A stretch of DNA of 64,000 bases from Devosia sp. 1566. Its GTDB lineage: Bacteria > Pseudomonadota > Alphaproteobacteria > Rhizobiales > Devosiaceae. The position numbers and the translations under genes were made by a program. Below, piece after piece: positions 43,883 to 52,602 of the stretch. Under the pieces are notes generated by a model. That model searched no databases. It saw only the letters and a program-made list of their open reading frames with translations, and was not told where the DNA came from. The stretch covers positions 1,488,001 to 1,552,000 of the forward strand of contig NZ_CP034767.1 in the NCBI RefSeq assembly GCF_004005995.1, read 5' to 3'. Each line of letters opens with the position of its first letter. Position 1 is the first letter of the stretch.

Positions 43883-45652
43883 TTAGAACGGCCACACCAG
43901 CATCAGCATCGGCACCCCGACCAGAATCACCAGCAGCGATAGCGGTAGCCCCAATCTCGCATAGTCGCTGAACTTGTACCCGCCCGGCACCATCACCAGC
44001 GTGTTGCACTGATGCCCGATCGGCGTGAGGAAATCGCAACCGGCCCCGATCGCCACCGCGAGCAGAAACGCCTCGGGCGCATAGCCTAGATCGGTGGCGA
44101 AGGTCGCCGCAATCGGCGCCATCACGAGAACGGTTGCCGCATTGTTGAGGAAGGGGGTCACGGCCATGGCCGCTACCATGATCAGGGCGAGAGCGCCCCA
44201 GCCCGGCAAGGTGCTGGCGGTGGCGGAAAGCCAGCCGGCGATGATCTCGGTGCCGCCGGTCGAGCGCAGCGAATCGCTGACGGGGATGAGGCAGGCCAGC
44301 ATGATCAGGATCGGCGCATCGATCCGATTATAAACTTCCCGCAGCGGCAGTGCCCGCGTCAGCACCATAGCGGCGGCCGCAGCAAAGAATGCCGGCGCTA
44401 CCGGCACCACCCCAAGCGCAGTCGCTGCCATCGCCACCAGCAAAATGGCGAGCGGCACCAGTCCGTTGCGAACGCTGCCAATGCGCAGCCCCCGCTCCAC
44501 CAGGGGCAGACAGTCCCATTCGCGCAGCAATTCGGGCAGCTTGTTGAGATCGCCCTGCAGCAGCAGCACGTCGCCATTGCGGAACCGGATCTGTCCCAGC
44601 CGCTCGGTCAGGCGCTCATTGCGCCGGCTCACCGCCAGAAGGTTGAGCCCGGTGCGATCAAACAGCGTCAGTTCCTGCGCTGTGGCGCCGATCAGGTCCG
44701 AGCGCTCGCCCACAATCGCTTCAATCGTGCCGGTTTCCTGGGAGGCATTGGCGATGGCGTCGCGCCGCTCAGAAAAGGAAAGCCCTGCCTGCGCCACCAT
44801 CTTGTCGAGTGCATCGGGTTCACCCTCGATCAGCAGCGTGTCACCCGCCCTGAGCTTGGTGTCCGGGAAGGGGGTACGGCGCTGTCCGGAAGCACTGAGA
44901 ATGCGCGTCACCATCGCCCGCCCATCTGCGAGCCCCTGTAATTCACCGATCTGCAGGCCCACCGCGCTGGTATCCTCGAGCACATGGGCCTCGGTGGTGT
45001 AATTCTTGATGTCGACCGCCGTCTCCATGCCGCCATCTGCCGGGCGTCGCTCCGGCAGCAGCCGGTAGCACAGCACGAGAAAGGCAACCCCGACCAGGGA
45101 AAGCGCCGCGCCCACAGGGGTGAAGTCGAACATGGTGAAGGGCGTGCCGACCAACTCCTCGCGCACCCGCGACACAATGATATTGGGGGAGGTGCCGATC
45201 TGGGTCATCAGACCGCCGAGGAGCGAGCCAAACGACATCGGCATCAGAAACAGCGATGGCGACACCCCCGAGCGGCGCGCCATCTGGAAGGCGATGGGCA
45301 TCATGATCGCCAGCGCGCCGATATTCTTGACGAAGGCGGAAAGCACCGTGACCACCACCACCAGCAGCAGCAATTGCGCGCGTGGCGCGGTCAAGCCTGG
45401 TGCCAGGCGTCGCACCGCCACTTCCATGACCCCAGAGCGGGCAATGGCGGCGCTGACGATCAGGGCGCTGGCAACGATGATCACGATGTCGTCCGAAAAG
45501 CCGCTAAAGGCGTCCTCGGGCGCTACGATACCCACGGCCATGGCGGCAAGGAGTGCACCAACGGCGACAACGTCGTATCGCCACCTCCCCCAGATAAAGG
45601 CGACCATCATGGCGCCAATAACGAGGAAGGCTAACATCTGCGGTGTGGTCAT
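43883..45652 (-). CDS. SLC13 family permease with TrkA-C (RCK-C) domains
   Basis: 589 aa from ATG 45652, which has GGAG 6 nt upstream. Membrane helices at both ends (about 5-200 and 400-589) flank two cytosolic TrkA-C domains (about 210-375; SASGQRRTPFPDTKLRAGDT and LRNGDVLLLQGD-type repeats). The transport signature NNAATVLVMAPIAA and the hairpin loop TQIGTSPNIIVS are present. Likely a sodium- or proton-coupled anion symporter. Beside the sulfate ABC genes, sulfate is the best guess. It lacks any obvious link to folP. Confidence 0.82.
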   Translation of the reverse strand: MTTPQMLAFLVIGAMMVAFIWGRWRYDVVAVGALLAAMAVGIVAPEDAFSGFSDDIVIIVASALIVSAAIARSGVMEVAVRRLAPGLTAPRAQLLLLVVVVTVLSAFVKNIGALAIMMPIAFQMARRSGVSPSLFLMPMSFGSLLGGLMTQIGTSPNIIVSRVREELVGTPFTMFDFTPVGAALSLVGVAFLVLCYRLLPERRPADGGMETAVDIKNYTTEAHVLEDTSAVGLQIGELQGLADGRAMVTRILSASGQRRTPFPDTKLRAGDTLLIEGEPDALDKMVAQAGLSFSERRDAIANASQETGTIEAIVGERSDLIGATAQELTLFDRTGLNLLAVSRRNERLTERLGQIRFRNGDVLLLQGDLNKLPELLREWDCLPLVERGLRIGSVRNGLVPLAILLVAMAATALGVVPVAPAFFAAAAAMVLTRALPLREVYNRIDAPILIMLACLIPVSDSLRSTGGTEIIAGWLSATASTLPGWGALALIMVAAMAVTPFLNNAATVLVMAPIAATFATDLGYAPEAFLLAVAIGAGCDFLTPIGHQCNTLVMVPGGYKFSDYARLGLPLSLLVILVGVPMLMLVWPF

Positions 45653-45710
45653 ATCGGCTCCGGATTTCGCCATGAGCAACGCCCATGGCCGGCGTTGTAT
45701 GCCAGAGCCG

Positions 45711-45733
45711 GAAAATAAAAGCCGCACCTGCGG
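45711..45733 (-). terminator. Terminator after cysW
   Basis: Read on the minus strand: CCGCA (45733-45729), two-nt loop, TGCGG (45726-45722), then CTTTTATTTTC. The stem is only 5 bp, but the U-tract is strong. It sits between cysW and the SLC13 gene, so the latter may be partly or fully separate. Confidence 0.5.
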
Positions 45734-45754
45734 AGTGGAACCTTTACACGGTCG

Positions 45755-46576
45755 CTATCCACGGCCCACGTTACGGCCGAGCACCGATTTGAGGATCAAT
45801 GTTACGACCGCCATCAGGGCCAGGGCCGATGCGGCGGCAAAGGCGCCGGTGACGTTGAAGTCGTTGAACAGCTGAGAGATCTGCAGTGGCAGCGTGTTGG
45901 TCTGCCCGCGAATGGAGCCGGCAACCACCGATACCGCGCCAAACTCCCCCATCACGCGTGCATTGCACAGCACTGCCCCGTAGAGCAGGGCCCACCGAAT
46001 ATTGGGGAGGGTGACATACCAGAACATCTGCCAGCCATTGGCGCCGAGCGACAAGGATGCCTCTTCATCCTCGCTGCCCTGTTGCTGCATCAGAGGAATG
46101 AGTTCGCGCGCGACAAAGGGAGCAGTAACGAACAGGCTTACGAGGAAAATGGCGAACACCGTGAACATCAGCTGGATGCCTACGCTTTGCAGCGCCGGCC
46201 CAAGCAGCCCCTGGCCGCCATAAAGGAAGAGATAAGTCACGCCAGCAACAATGGGGCTGATCGAAAATGGCAGCTCGATCAGCGTCACCAGCAGCTGCCG
46301 TCCGGGAAAGCGGAACCTGGTCACCAACCAGGCCGCGCAGACCCCGAACACCATGTTGATCGGCACCACGACGAGCGCGGTCAGCACCGTAAGCCAGATG
46401 GCGTGGACCGTGTTGGGCTCCAGGATATTGCTGAAGTAAACGCCGATCCCCTCGCGCAATGCCGTCGCGAAGATCAGCAGCAATGGCACGACGAGGACCA
46501 GGCCCGAAAGCACGAGCGCGAGAGCGATCAACAGCCGCTCGCTGAGGCTGCGCGGGGCGGAGGCGAGCCGGCTCAT
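45755..46576 (-). CDS. cysW: Sulfate ABC transporter permease CysW
   Basis: 273 aa with six predicted membrane helices. The EAA-loop contact with the ATPase is visible in EEASLSLGANGWQMFWYVTLPNIRWAL-type sequence. The C-terminal GEFGAVSVVAGSIRGQTNTL is typical of CysW. It overlaps cysT by 4 nt (ATGA). No cysA follows; a terminator-like hairpin and an SLC13 permease lie downstream. Confidence 0.93.
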   Translation of the reverse strand: MSRLASAPRSLSERLLIALALVLSGLVLVVPLLLIFATALREGIGVYFSNILEPNTVHAIWLTVLTALVVVPINMVFGVCAAWLVTRFRFPGRQLLVTLIELPFSISPIVAGVTYLFLYGGQGLLGPALQSVGIQLMFTVFAIFLVSLFVTAPFVARELIPLMQQQGSEDEEASLSLGANGWQMFWYVTLPNIRWALLYGAVLCNARVMGEFGAVSVVAGSIRGQTNTLPLQISQLFNDFNVTGAFAAASALALMAVVTLILKSVLGRNVGRG

Positions 46577-47415
46577 ATCCGGCTCCGATCCGTGTAGCGC
46601 AGCTGCCAGGCGGCAAGCGCATTGGTCAGGAACAGCGTGCCAAAGGCGGTCAGCAACAGCACAAAGGCCAGCGCCGCTGCACCCTCGTAGTTATATTCGT
46701 CGAGCCGGATAAAGATCAGCAGCGACACGATCTCGGTTAGCCCTGGCAGGTTGCCGGCGATGAACACCACGGCGCCGAACTCCCCGAGCGAGCGCGCAAA
46801 GGACAGCACGCAGCCGGCCATGAAGGCTGGCAAGATGGTGGGCCATATCACCCGGGCAAATACCTGCCATGGCGTTGCCCCAAGGGTCCTTGCTGCTTCC
46901 TCGAGCTCAAGATTGGCTTCCTCGAGCACCGGTTGCACCGTGCGCACCACAAAGGGAATGGAGGTGAATGTCATGGCCACAATGATGCCGAGCTGGGTGT
47001 AGTTGACCTGCAGTCCCATCGGCGCCAGCAACTGTCCATACCAGCCATTATCGGCAAAGAGGGTCACGAGGACGAGCCCTGCCACGGCGGTGGGCAGGGC
47101 GAAGGGGAGGTCCACCAGCGTATCGAGCACCCGCTTGCCGGCAAATTCGTAGCGGGTCAGCACCCAGGCCAGCAGCAGGCCAAAGGCGCCGTTGAAGGCG
47201 GTGGCCATGAGCGCCGAAGAAAAGGTGATCCGATAGGCAGCCAGCGACCGTGGCGACGAAACAATGCGCCAGAACTCGGCCGGCCCCATCCCCGCCACCT
47301 TCAGCAACATGGCCGCGATGGGTAGCAGGATGATGATGCCGAGATAGAGCAGGGTGGTCCCCAGCGTTACGCCAAAGCCGGGGAGCAGGTTATTGCGTCG
47401 GGAAGCGGCGGCCAT
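46573..47415 (-). CDS. cysT: Sulfate ABC transporter permease CysT (CysU)
   Basis: 280 aa, six predicted helices. LVDLPFALPTAVAGLVLVTL and the EAA-type loop EEAARTLGATPWQVFARVIW followed by RSLGEFGAVVFIAGNLPGLT are characteristic of CysT. It pairs with CysW to form the membrane channel. It lies 51 nt after the binding-protein gene and overlaps cysW. Confidence 0.93.
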   Translation of the reverse strand: MAAASRRNNLLPGFGVTLGTTLLYLGIIILLPIAAMLLKVAGMGPAEFWRIVSSPRSLAAYRITFSSALMATAFNGAFGLLLAWVLTRYEFAGKRVLDTLVDLPFALPTAVAGLVLVTLFADNGWYGQLLAPMGLQVNYTQLGIIVAMTFTSIPFVVRTVQPVLEEANLELEEAARTLGATPWQVFARVIWPTILPAFMAGCVLSFARSLGEFGAVVFIAGNLPGLTEIVSLLIFIRLDEYNYEGAAALAFVLLLTAFGTLFLTNALAAWQLRYTDRSRI

Positions 47416-47466
47416 ACGGTCCTCGGCATCGGGCGGCCCGCCAAAGCGGCGCTGCCCGGCTCTGCA

Positions 47467-48465
47467 TTACTGGTTGAGGAACACGCGATCCAGCAGTCCG
47501 CCATCGGCGAAATGATCCGCCGTCACCTTGTCCCAGCCGCCAAAGGCCTCTTCCACCGTCACCAGCCGCACTTCGGGAAAGTCGGCCTTGTGGGCGGCAG
47601 CGACAGTCTCGTCATGGACGCGGTTGTAGTTAGCCGCGAGGATTTCCTGGCCCTCGGGTGTGTAAAGGAAGTCGAGATAAGCCTTGGCGATCTCCTGGGT
47701 GCCGCGCTGGTCAGCGACCTTGTCGACCACCGCTACGGGGAATTCCGAAAGCAGGCTGATGCTGGGGACCACCGCGTCATACTTGTCGACTCCAAGCTGG
47801 TGCCGAATGCCCTGCACTTCGGCTTCGAAGGTGATCAGCACATCCCCGAGGTTGCGCTCCACAAAGGCGGTGGTGGCGGCGCGCCCGCCAGTCTCGAACA
47901 CCGGAACATTGCTGAAGAGCTTGGTCAGGAACTGCTCCACCTGCGCTTCGTCGCCGCCAAACTCTTCCTGCGCCCAGGCGCGGGCGGCCAGATAGGTGTA
48001 GCGCCCGTTGCCCGAGGTCTTGGGATTGGGGAAGATCACCTTGACGTCGTCGCGCGCCAGATCGCCCCAATCGGCGATGTTCTTGGGATTGCCAGCCCGC
48101 ACGAGAAAGGCGGGCAGCGAGTAATAGGGCGAAGCGTTGTTGGGGAACTCGCTCTGCCAGTCCTCGGACACAAAGCCTTGCCGGGCTAGCATGTTGATAT
48201 CGGTCACCTGGTTGAAGGTAACGAGATCGGCCTGCAGACCCTCAAGGACGGCGCGCGCCTGCGCCGACGAGCCGGCATGGGACTGGCTGACATTGAGCGT
48301 GGTACCGGTGCTCTCCGCATAGTTGGGCACGAAGGCGAGGTTCACCGCCTCGTAGAGCTCGCGGCCGATGTCATAGGACACGTTGAGGATTTCGGTGGGC
48401 TGCGCCGCGGCAGGACCGGCAGCCAGGGCCAGCGAGGCAATGGCTGCGGCAAGGATCTTCTTCAT
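47467..48465 (-). CDS. Sulfate/thiosulfate ABC transporter substrate-binding protein
   Basis: 332 aa. The signal peptide MKKILAAAIASLALAAGPAA is probably cleaved near residue 21. The mature protein begins with ILNVSYDIGRELYEAVN and holds SQSHAGSSAQARAVLEGLQA, equivalent to the sulfate-binding loop of Sbp/CysP. FPNPKTSGNGRYTYLAARAW is also family-typical. First gene of the cysT-cysW unit. Whether it prefers sulfate or thiosulfate cannot be told. Confidence 0.9.
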   Translation of the reverse strand: MKKILAAAIASLALAAGPAAAQPTEILNVSYDIGRELYEAVNLAFVPNYAESTGTTLNVSQSHAGSSAQARAVLEGLQADLVTFNQVTDINMLARQGFVSEDWQSEFPNNASPYYSLPAFLVRAGNPKNIADWGDLARDDVKVIFPNPKTSGNGRYTYLAARAWAQEEFGGDEAQVEQFLTKLFSNVPVFETGGRAATTAFVERNLGDVLITFEAEVQGIRHQLGVDKYDAVVPSISLLSEFPVAVVDKVADQRGTQEIAKAYLDFLYTPEGQEILAANYNRVHDETVAAAHKADFPEVRLVTVEEAFGGWDKVTADHFADGGLLDRVFLNQ

Positions 48466-48597
48466 GGGAACGCTGGCTCCGGTGTGCTGCGCTGGAATAA
48501 TGCAGCCCAGATGCACGCTGTGCCGAGCCGCGTCAAAGCCTAAGGCGTTGACGCGGATGAGCGATTTACCCGAAGGGCAGTTTGCCGGAAAGACATT

Positions 48598-48619
48598 GCG
48601 CCGGCGCTTCGGCCGGCGC
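48598..48619 (-). terminator. GC-rich hairpin downstream of rimO
   Basis: GCGCCGGC (48598-48605) pairs with GCCGGCGC (48612-48619), 6-nt loop. On the minus strand it lies 17 nt after the rimO stop and is followed by AATGTCTTTCC, a poor U-tract. Probably the rimO terminator. Confidence 0.5.
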
Positions 48620-48636
48620 GATAAAGTTGTTCGACC

Positions 48637-50007
48637 TTAGGCCTGCGGCGCCGCTTCGAAGCGCACGGGGGTCGCCACCGTGCTCGGACGCACCGGGTCG
48701 GCGAACAGGTCGTATTCGTCGCTGTCGGTCACCACCACCTGCACCAGATCGCCCGGCTTGATGCCGGTGGCATCGCTGACCACGACCTGCCCGTCGATAT
48801 CGGGTGCATCCCACTTGGAGCGGGCGATGGCGCGGTTGGCGTTCTTGTCGATATCATCGACCAGCACTTCGATAGTGCGACCGACCTTCTTGGCCAGCTG
48901 GCCTGTCGAAACGTTCTGCGCCACTTCCATCAGCTGCTCGAAGCGATCCTGCGCCACTTCGTCGGGCACGATGCCAACCAGCTCATTGGCGGGTGCGCCG
49001 GTAACCGGCTCATACTTGAAGCAGCCCGCACGATCGATCTCGGCTTCTTCCAGCCAATCGAGCAGGAATTCGAAGTCCTCGACCGTCTCGCCGGGGAAGC
49101 CGACGATGAAGTTCGAACGGATGGTGAGATCCGGGCAGATATCGCGCCAGCGCTTGATGCGATCGAGTGTCTTCTCCTGGTTGGCCGGGCGGCGCATGTT
49201 CTTGAGCACGCTCGGGGACGCATGCTGGAATGGAATATCGAGGTAAGGCAGCACCTTGCCTTCCGCCATCAGCGGAATGATCTGGTCCACATGGGGGTAG
49301 GGGTACACATAGTGGAGGCGAATCCACGCGCCCAGTTCCCCCAGCTCCTTGGCCAGGTCAAAGAACTTGGCGGCAACCGGACGGCCACGATAGTTCGAGG
49401 TCGCGTATTTCAGATCCACGCCATAGGCGCTGGTGTCCTGCGAGATCACCAGCAGTTCCTTGGCGCCGCCCTTCACCAGTCGCTCGGCTTCCCCCAACAC
49501 GCCGGCAGCCGGGCGCGAGGCCAGGTCACCGCGGATCTGCGGGATGATGCAGAACGAGCAGCGATTATTGCAGCCCTCGGAGATCTTGAGATACGCATAG
49601 TGCCGCGGGGTCAGCTTCAGCCCCTGCTCGGGCACCAAATCCACGAACCGGTTCGGCACCGGCGGCAGGTGCTGGTGGACGGCATTGACCACCGACTCAT
49701 ACTGGTGCGGACCCGAAACGGCGAGCACGCTAGGATGGGTCTGGCGGATCAGCTCTTCCTCGACGCCCAGACAGCCGGTGACGATCACGCGGCCATTCTC
49801 GTTAAGCGCTTCGCCGATCGCTTCGAGGCTTTCCTGCTTGGCGCTGTCGAGAAAGCCGCAGGTATTAACGAGAACGATGTCGGCGCCCTGGTAGTCGCGG
49901 GAAAACGAATAGCCCTGGGCGCGCAACGTCGTCATGATGCGTTCGCTGTCGACAAGGGCTTTGGGGCAGCCGAGGCTGACGAGGCCAATTTTTGGCGCTT
50001 GGCTCAT
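48637..50007 (-). CDS. rimO: Ribosomal protein S12 methylthiotransferase RimO
   Basis: 456 aa radical-SAM enzyme that methylthiolates Asp89 of S12, the residue next to the unusual Arg88 encoded at 14738-14740. UPF0004 domain cysteines C14, C50 and C79 bind one cluster. The radical-SAM CxxxCxxC is C146, C150, C153 (GCNNRCSFC). The C-terminal TRAM domain ends near [15 protein letters not shown]. The S12 target DLPG is intact. Transcribed alone, divergently from doxX. Confidence 0.95.
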   Translation of the reverse strand: MSQAPKIGLVSLGCPKALVDSERIMTTLRAQGYSFSRDYQGADIVLVNTCGFLDSAKQESLEAIGEALNENGRVIVTGCLGVEEELIRQTHPSVLAVSGPHQYESVVNAVHQHLPPVPNRFVDLVPEQGLKLTPRHYAYLKISEGCNNRCSFCIIPQIRGDLASRPAAGVLGEAERLVKGGAKELLVISQDTSAYGVDLKYATSNYRGRPVAAKFFDLAKELGELGAWIRLHYVYPYPHVDQIIPLMAEGKVLPYLDIPFQHASPSVLKNMRRPANQEKTLDRIKRWRDICPDLTIRSNFIVGFPGETVEDFEFLLDWLEEAEIDRAGCFKYEPVTGAPANELVGIVPDEVAQDRFEQLMEVAQNVSTGQLAKKVGRTIEVLVDDIDKNANRAIARSKWDAPDIDGQVVVSDATGIKPGDLVQVVVTDSDEYDLFADPVRPSTVATPVRFEAAPQA

Positions 50008-50236
50008 TGAGCACGGTTTCCGATGTTAAGGATTGGCGTCCTCATACAGAAATTGTGCCCAAAGCGCAATCAACCGGCCTTGACGCTGCCGTGAAGCAGG
50101 CCTGCACCACGTGCGGGGTTGGGTGCGCTTGGTGAACAGTGTGTGCGTATATGGTCAGATTTTAACAATGATCCACCTAGGCTAGCAGGGTTGAATGCGT
50201 CAAACCGGCGCAGCACTTTGCCTAAAGGAGGCACAC

Positions 50237-50638
50237 TTGTTCGATCGTCTCTCCGCCTACGCGCCGCAGGCCCTCGCCGTGCTTCGCATCGTTACGGCCC
50301 TGCTGTTCATTGAACACGGCACCCAGAAGCTGTTTGGTTTCCCGGTCCCCGGCATGGGCACCCCCGAAGGGTTGTTCCTGATTGCCGGCATTCTCGAGAC
50401 CTTTGGTGGTCTGCTGATCCTGGTTGGGTTCCTCACCCGTCCGGTCGCCTTCGTTCTTTCAGGTATGATGGCCGTGGCCTATTTCATGGTCCACTTCCCC
50501 CAGAACTTCTGGCCAGTGGGTAATGGCGGCGATGCCGCAGCCCTTTACTGCTTCATCTTCCTTTACCTGGTCTTTGCCGGCCCGGGCGATTGGGCCATCG
50601 ATACCCGCGCTCGCAACCGCACGCTCAGCCGCGTCTGA
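50237..50638 (+). CDS. DoxX family membrane protein
   Basis: 133 aa from a TTG start at 50237 with AAAGGAGG exactly 5 nt upstream; the in-frame ATG at 50195 lacks such a site and adds 14 residues of odd sequence. Four predicted membrane helices with the family features ALLFIEHGTQKLFGF, GGLLILVGFLTRPVAF and FPQNFWPVGNGGDAAALYCF. DoxX proteins are linked to oxidative stress and respiration in some bacteria, but this one's role is unknown. Confidence 0.85.
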   Translation: MFDRLSAYAPQALAVLRIVTALLFIEHGTQKLFGFPVPGMGTPEGLFLIAGILETFGGLLILVGFLTRPVAFVLSGMMAVAYFMVHFPQNFWPVGNGGDAAALYCFIFLYLVFAGPGDWAIDTRARNRTLSRV

Positions 50639-50656
50639 CGCGCCGCGAAAAGCAAT

Positions 50657-50692
50657 GGCCGCCCCCATTCATTTCGGGGCGGCCTCTTTTTT
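50657..50692 (+). terminator. doxX terminator
   Basis: GGCCGCCCC (50657-50665) pairs with GGGGCGGCC (50676-50684), followed by TCTTTTTTA. It lies between convergent doxX and the DUF4282 gene; the minus-strand side (ATTGCTTTTCG) could also serve weakly. Confidence 0.88.
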
Positions 50693-50714
50693 ACCTGCGA
50701 CAAGCCGTGCCGGC

Positions 50715-51248
50715 CTATTCCTCGCTGTCGATCCGGGGCGTCCGCTTGGCGGTGCGGCGCGGCTTGAACACTTCGCCAGCCCTGGTCGCCGGCGAGCGGA
50801 GCGTATCTTCCGGCTCAAGATCGGGTTCCGTCACCGCATCCACGGCATTGAGCACATATTCGTCGGTCTCGACGAACTCCCGTTCCTCGCCCGCTTCGGC
50901 AAGATCGCGAATTGCGTCCCGAACTTCGTCCAGCAGCGAGCTCGAATAGCGCGAACGGGTCACCGGCTCGGTTTGCCCCTCATGCGTCTTGAACCACACC
51001 AGCAGCGCCTCGCAGCCAATCCTGAGGCCAACAAACAACAGCAGGCCGAACACGGCAATCTCAAGCAGGCCCCAAAGCCCATTGCCGAAGCCAAAGCCAA
51101 AGGTCCAGAACAGGTGGCTAATGGCCCAAAGCAGGATACCCGCCAGGCCCAACGCATAAAGGATGGGCACCAGCTTGGGCGCCAGGATCGCGTCCAGCCT
51201 GAACAATGTCTGTCGGCTGAACAGGCGTTTGAGGTCGTCGAGCGTCAT
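50715..51248 (-). CDS. DUF4282 domain-containing membrane protein
   Basis: 177 aa. The N-terminus (KRLFSRQTLFRLDAILAPKL) and two membrane helices (about 27-48 and 58-80) resemble DUF4282, a domain of unknown function. The C-terminal half is soluble, acidic in the middle (EEREFVETDEY) and basic at the end (FKPRRTAKRTP). GAGGAAA lies 7 nt before the start. It is 30 nt downstream of lipB on the same strand and may be co-transcribed. Confidence 0.7.
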   Translation of the reverse strand: MTLDDLKRLFSRQTLFRLDAILAPKLVPILYALGLAGILLWAISHLFWTFGFGFGNGLWGLLEIAVFGLLLFVGLRIGCEALLVWFKTHEGQTEPVTRSRYSSSLLDEVRDAIRDLAEAGEEREFVETDEYVLNAVDAVTEPDLEPEDTLRSPATRAGEVFKPRRTAKRTPRIDSEE

Positions 51249-51278
51249 TGCAGTTTCCTCGAGCTTGGCGCGATTCGA

Positions 51279-52043
51279 TTAAGTCACAACTTGGTCAGTG
51301 ATGCCTTCGGGCACAAGCTCTTCTGCCGAGCCGTCGCGCGTTGGACCAAAGCGGCGCTCAAATTGCGCCCGCAGAACCATGTCGACCTCAGGCATTGAGA
51401 CCAGCTGCCCCAGATCTTCAAAGCTCGTCACACCTTGGTCGGTGATCCCGCAAGGCACGATTCCGCCGTAGTGGCTGAGATCGGGCGCAATATTGAGCGA
51501 GATACCGTGGAACGTCACCCATTTCGAGACCCGCACCCCCAGTGCCGCAATCTTGTCCTCGCGGTCCGCCCCCTTGTCGGGCCGCTTGACCCAAACGCCG
51601 ATGCGCCCCTCGCTGCGATCGCCGACGATATTGTGGGCAGCGAGCGTGTCGATAACCCAGCCCTCCAGGCCCTGCACCAGGCAGCGAATGTCGCGACCCC
51701 GCTCGCGCAGATCGAGCATCAGGTAAGCCACGCGCTGGCCGGGGCCGTGATAGGTATATTGTCCGCCGCGCCCAGCCTCGAACACCGGGAATCTATCCGT
51801 CAACAGGTCTGCGGCCACTGCGGAGGTGCCGGCAGTGTATAGCGGTGGGTGCTCCAGCAACCACACCGCCTCGTCGGCAGTGCCGGCCGCGATTGCCGCA
51901 GCGCGGTCGCGCATGGCCGCAAGTGCCATGGGATAAGGGACGGGGGTGGACGAGATCATCCACTCGACAGGCCGGGAATCGGCGCGTCGCAATTTGCTTG
52001 CGCTATCGCAAGCTTGGGGTGCCGTTAACGCTTCACTAACCAT
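51279..52043 (-). CDS. lipB: Octanoyl-[acyl-carrier-protein]-protein N-octanoyltransferase LipB
   Basis: 254 aa from ATG 52043. Moves octanoyl groups from ACP to lipoyl domains, the first step of lipoate synthesis. [34 protein letters not shown], the catalytic Lys in [10 protein letters not shown] and the catalytic Cys in GIVPCGI are all present. The N-terminal extension before VEWMIS is usual in Hyphomicrobiales; a shorter start at 51959 is possible. Confidence 0.92.
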   Translation of the reverse strand: MVSEALTAPQACDSASKLRRADSRPVEWMISSTPVPYPMALAAMRDRAAAIAAGTADEAVWLLEHPPLYTAGTSAVAADLLTDRFPVFEAGRGGQYTYHGPGQRVAYLMLDLRERGRDIRCLVQGLEGWVIDTLAAHNIVGDRSEGRIGVWVKRPDKGADREDKIAALGVRVSKWVTFHGISLNIAPDLSHYGGIVPCGITDQGVTSFEDLGQLVSMPEVDMVLRAQFERRFGPTRDGSAEELVPEGITDQVVT

Positions 52044-52092
52044 GATGAGCTGAGGATCGCCTTTCTGCGGCGCAGGGGTTGAACCGATATCT

Positions 52093-52326
52093 ATGAACAC
52101 TCTCGACAATATTGAAGTGGAAATCACGGTGGAGCTGGGCGCGACCACCATGCCCATCCACCATCTGCTGCGGATGGGCCGCGGCGCCGTGATCGAGCTG
52201 GATGCGCTGGAAAGCGACCCGCTGCACATCTATGCCAACAACACGCTCGTAGCCCATGGCGAGGTCAGCGTCGACAATGGCCAGCTCCAGGTCCTGGTCC
52301 GCAACAAGGCCAGCAAGCGCTTTTAG
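52093..52326 (+). CDS. Stand-alone FliN/SpoA-domain protein
   Basis: 77 aa, essentially one SpoA (FliM/FliN C-terminal) domain: [40 protein letters not shown] and [17 protein letters not shown]. Full FliN proteins form the flagellar C-ring or the type III secretion sorting platform. This copy is short, has no N-terminal extension and lies far from any flagellar gene visible here. It is divergent from lipB with only 49 nt between starts. No strong ribosome binding site is seen. It may be a real C-ring part or a repurposed domain. Confidence 0.75.
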   Translation: MNTLDNIEVEITVELGATTMPIHHLLRMGRGAVIELDALESDPLHIYANNTLVAHGEVSVDNGQLQVLVRNKASKRF

Positions 52327-52382
52327 CCGCCCGGGAGCGGGTAGGGTTTTCCACCGATCTCTTTGATAAGCAATTTAAGCGC

Positions 52383-52411
52383 TTGAGGTTCTCAAGGACC
52401 TTTGCTAAACC
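52383..52411 (+). promoter_or_regulatory. Candidate promoter of tRNA-Leu
   Basis: TTGAGG (52383-52388), 17 nt, TAAACC (52406-52411), about 41 nt before the tRNA. An inverted repeat CTTGAG-GTT-CTCAAG (52382-52396) overlaps the upstream box. Only moderate match. Confidence 0.35.
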
Positions 52412-52452
52412 CCGTCTCGCTTCGCCCCAGGGCGGTGCTTCTACCAGGACGT

Positions 52453-52537
52453 GCGGTCGTGGCGGAATTGGTAGACGCGCAGCGTTGAGGTCGCTGTATC
52501 GCAAGATGTGGAAGTTCGAGTCTTCTCGACCGCACCA
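52453..52537 (+). tRNA. tRNA-Leu (anticodon GAG)
   Basis: An 85-nt class II tRNA. The acceptor stem is GCGGTCG/CGACCGC with discriminator A and an encoded CCA end. The anticodon stem CAGCG/CGCTG encloses loop TTGAGGT, giving anticodon GAG, which reads CUC and CUU. The D-arm holds GGAATTGGTAGAC, a long variable arm follows, and the T-loop is TTCGAGT. A terminator lies 26 nt downstream. Confidence 0.95.
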
Positions 52538-52562
52538 GTCACCTTCAGGGTGACACCAGAAC

Positions 52563-52592
52563 AGCCGCCCTCCGGGGCGGCTTTCTTGTTTC
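52563..52592 (+). terminator. tRNA-Leu terminator
   Basis: AGCCGCCC (52563-52570), loop TCCG, GGGCGGCT (52575-52582), then TTCTTGTTTC. It may also serve the convergent mmcQ-like gene ending at 52603. Confidence 0.85.
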
Positions 52593-52602
52593 TGGTTCCC
52601 CG

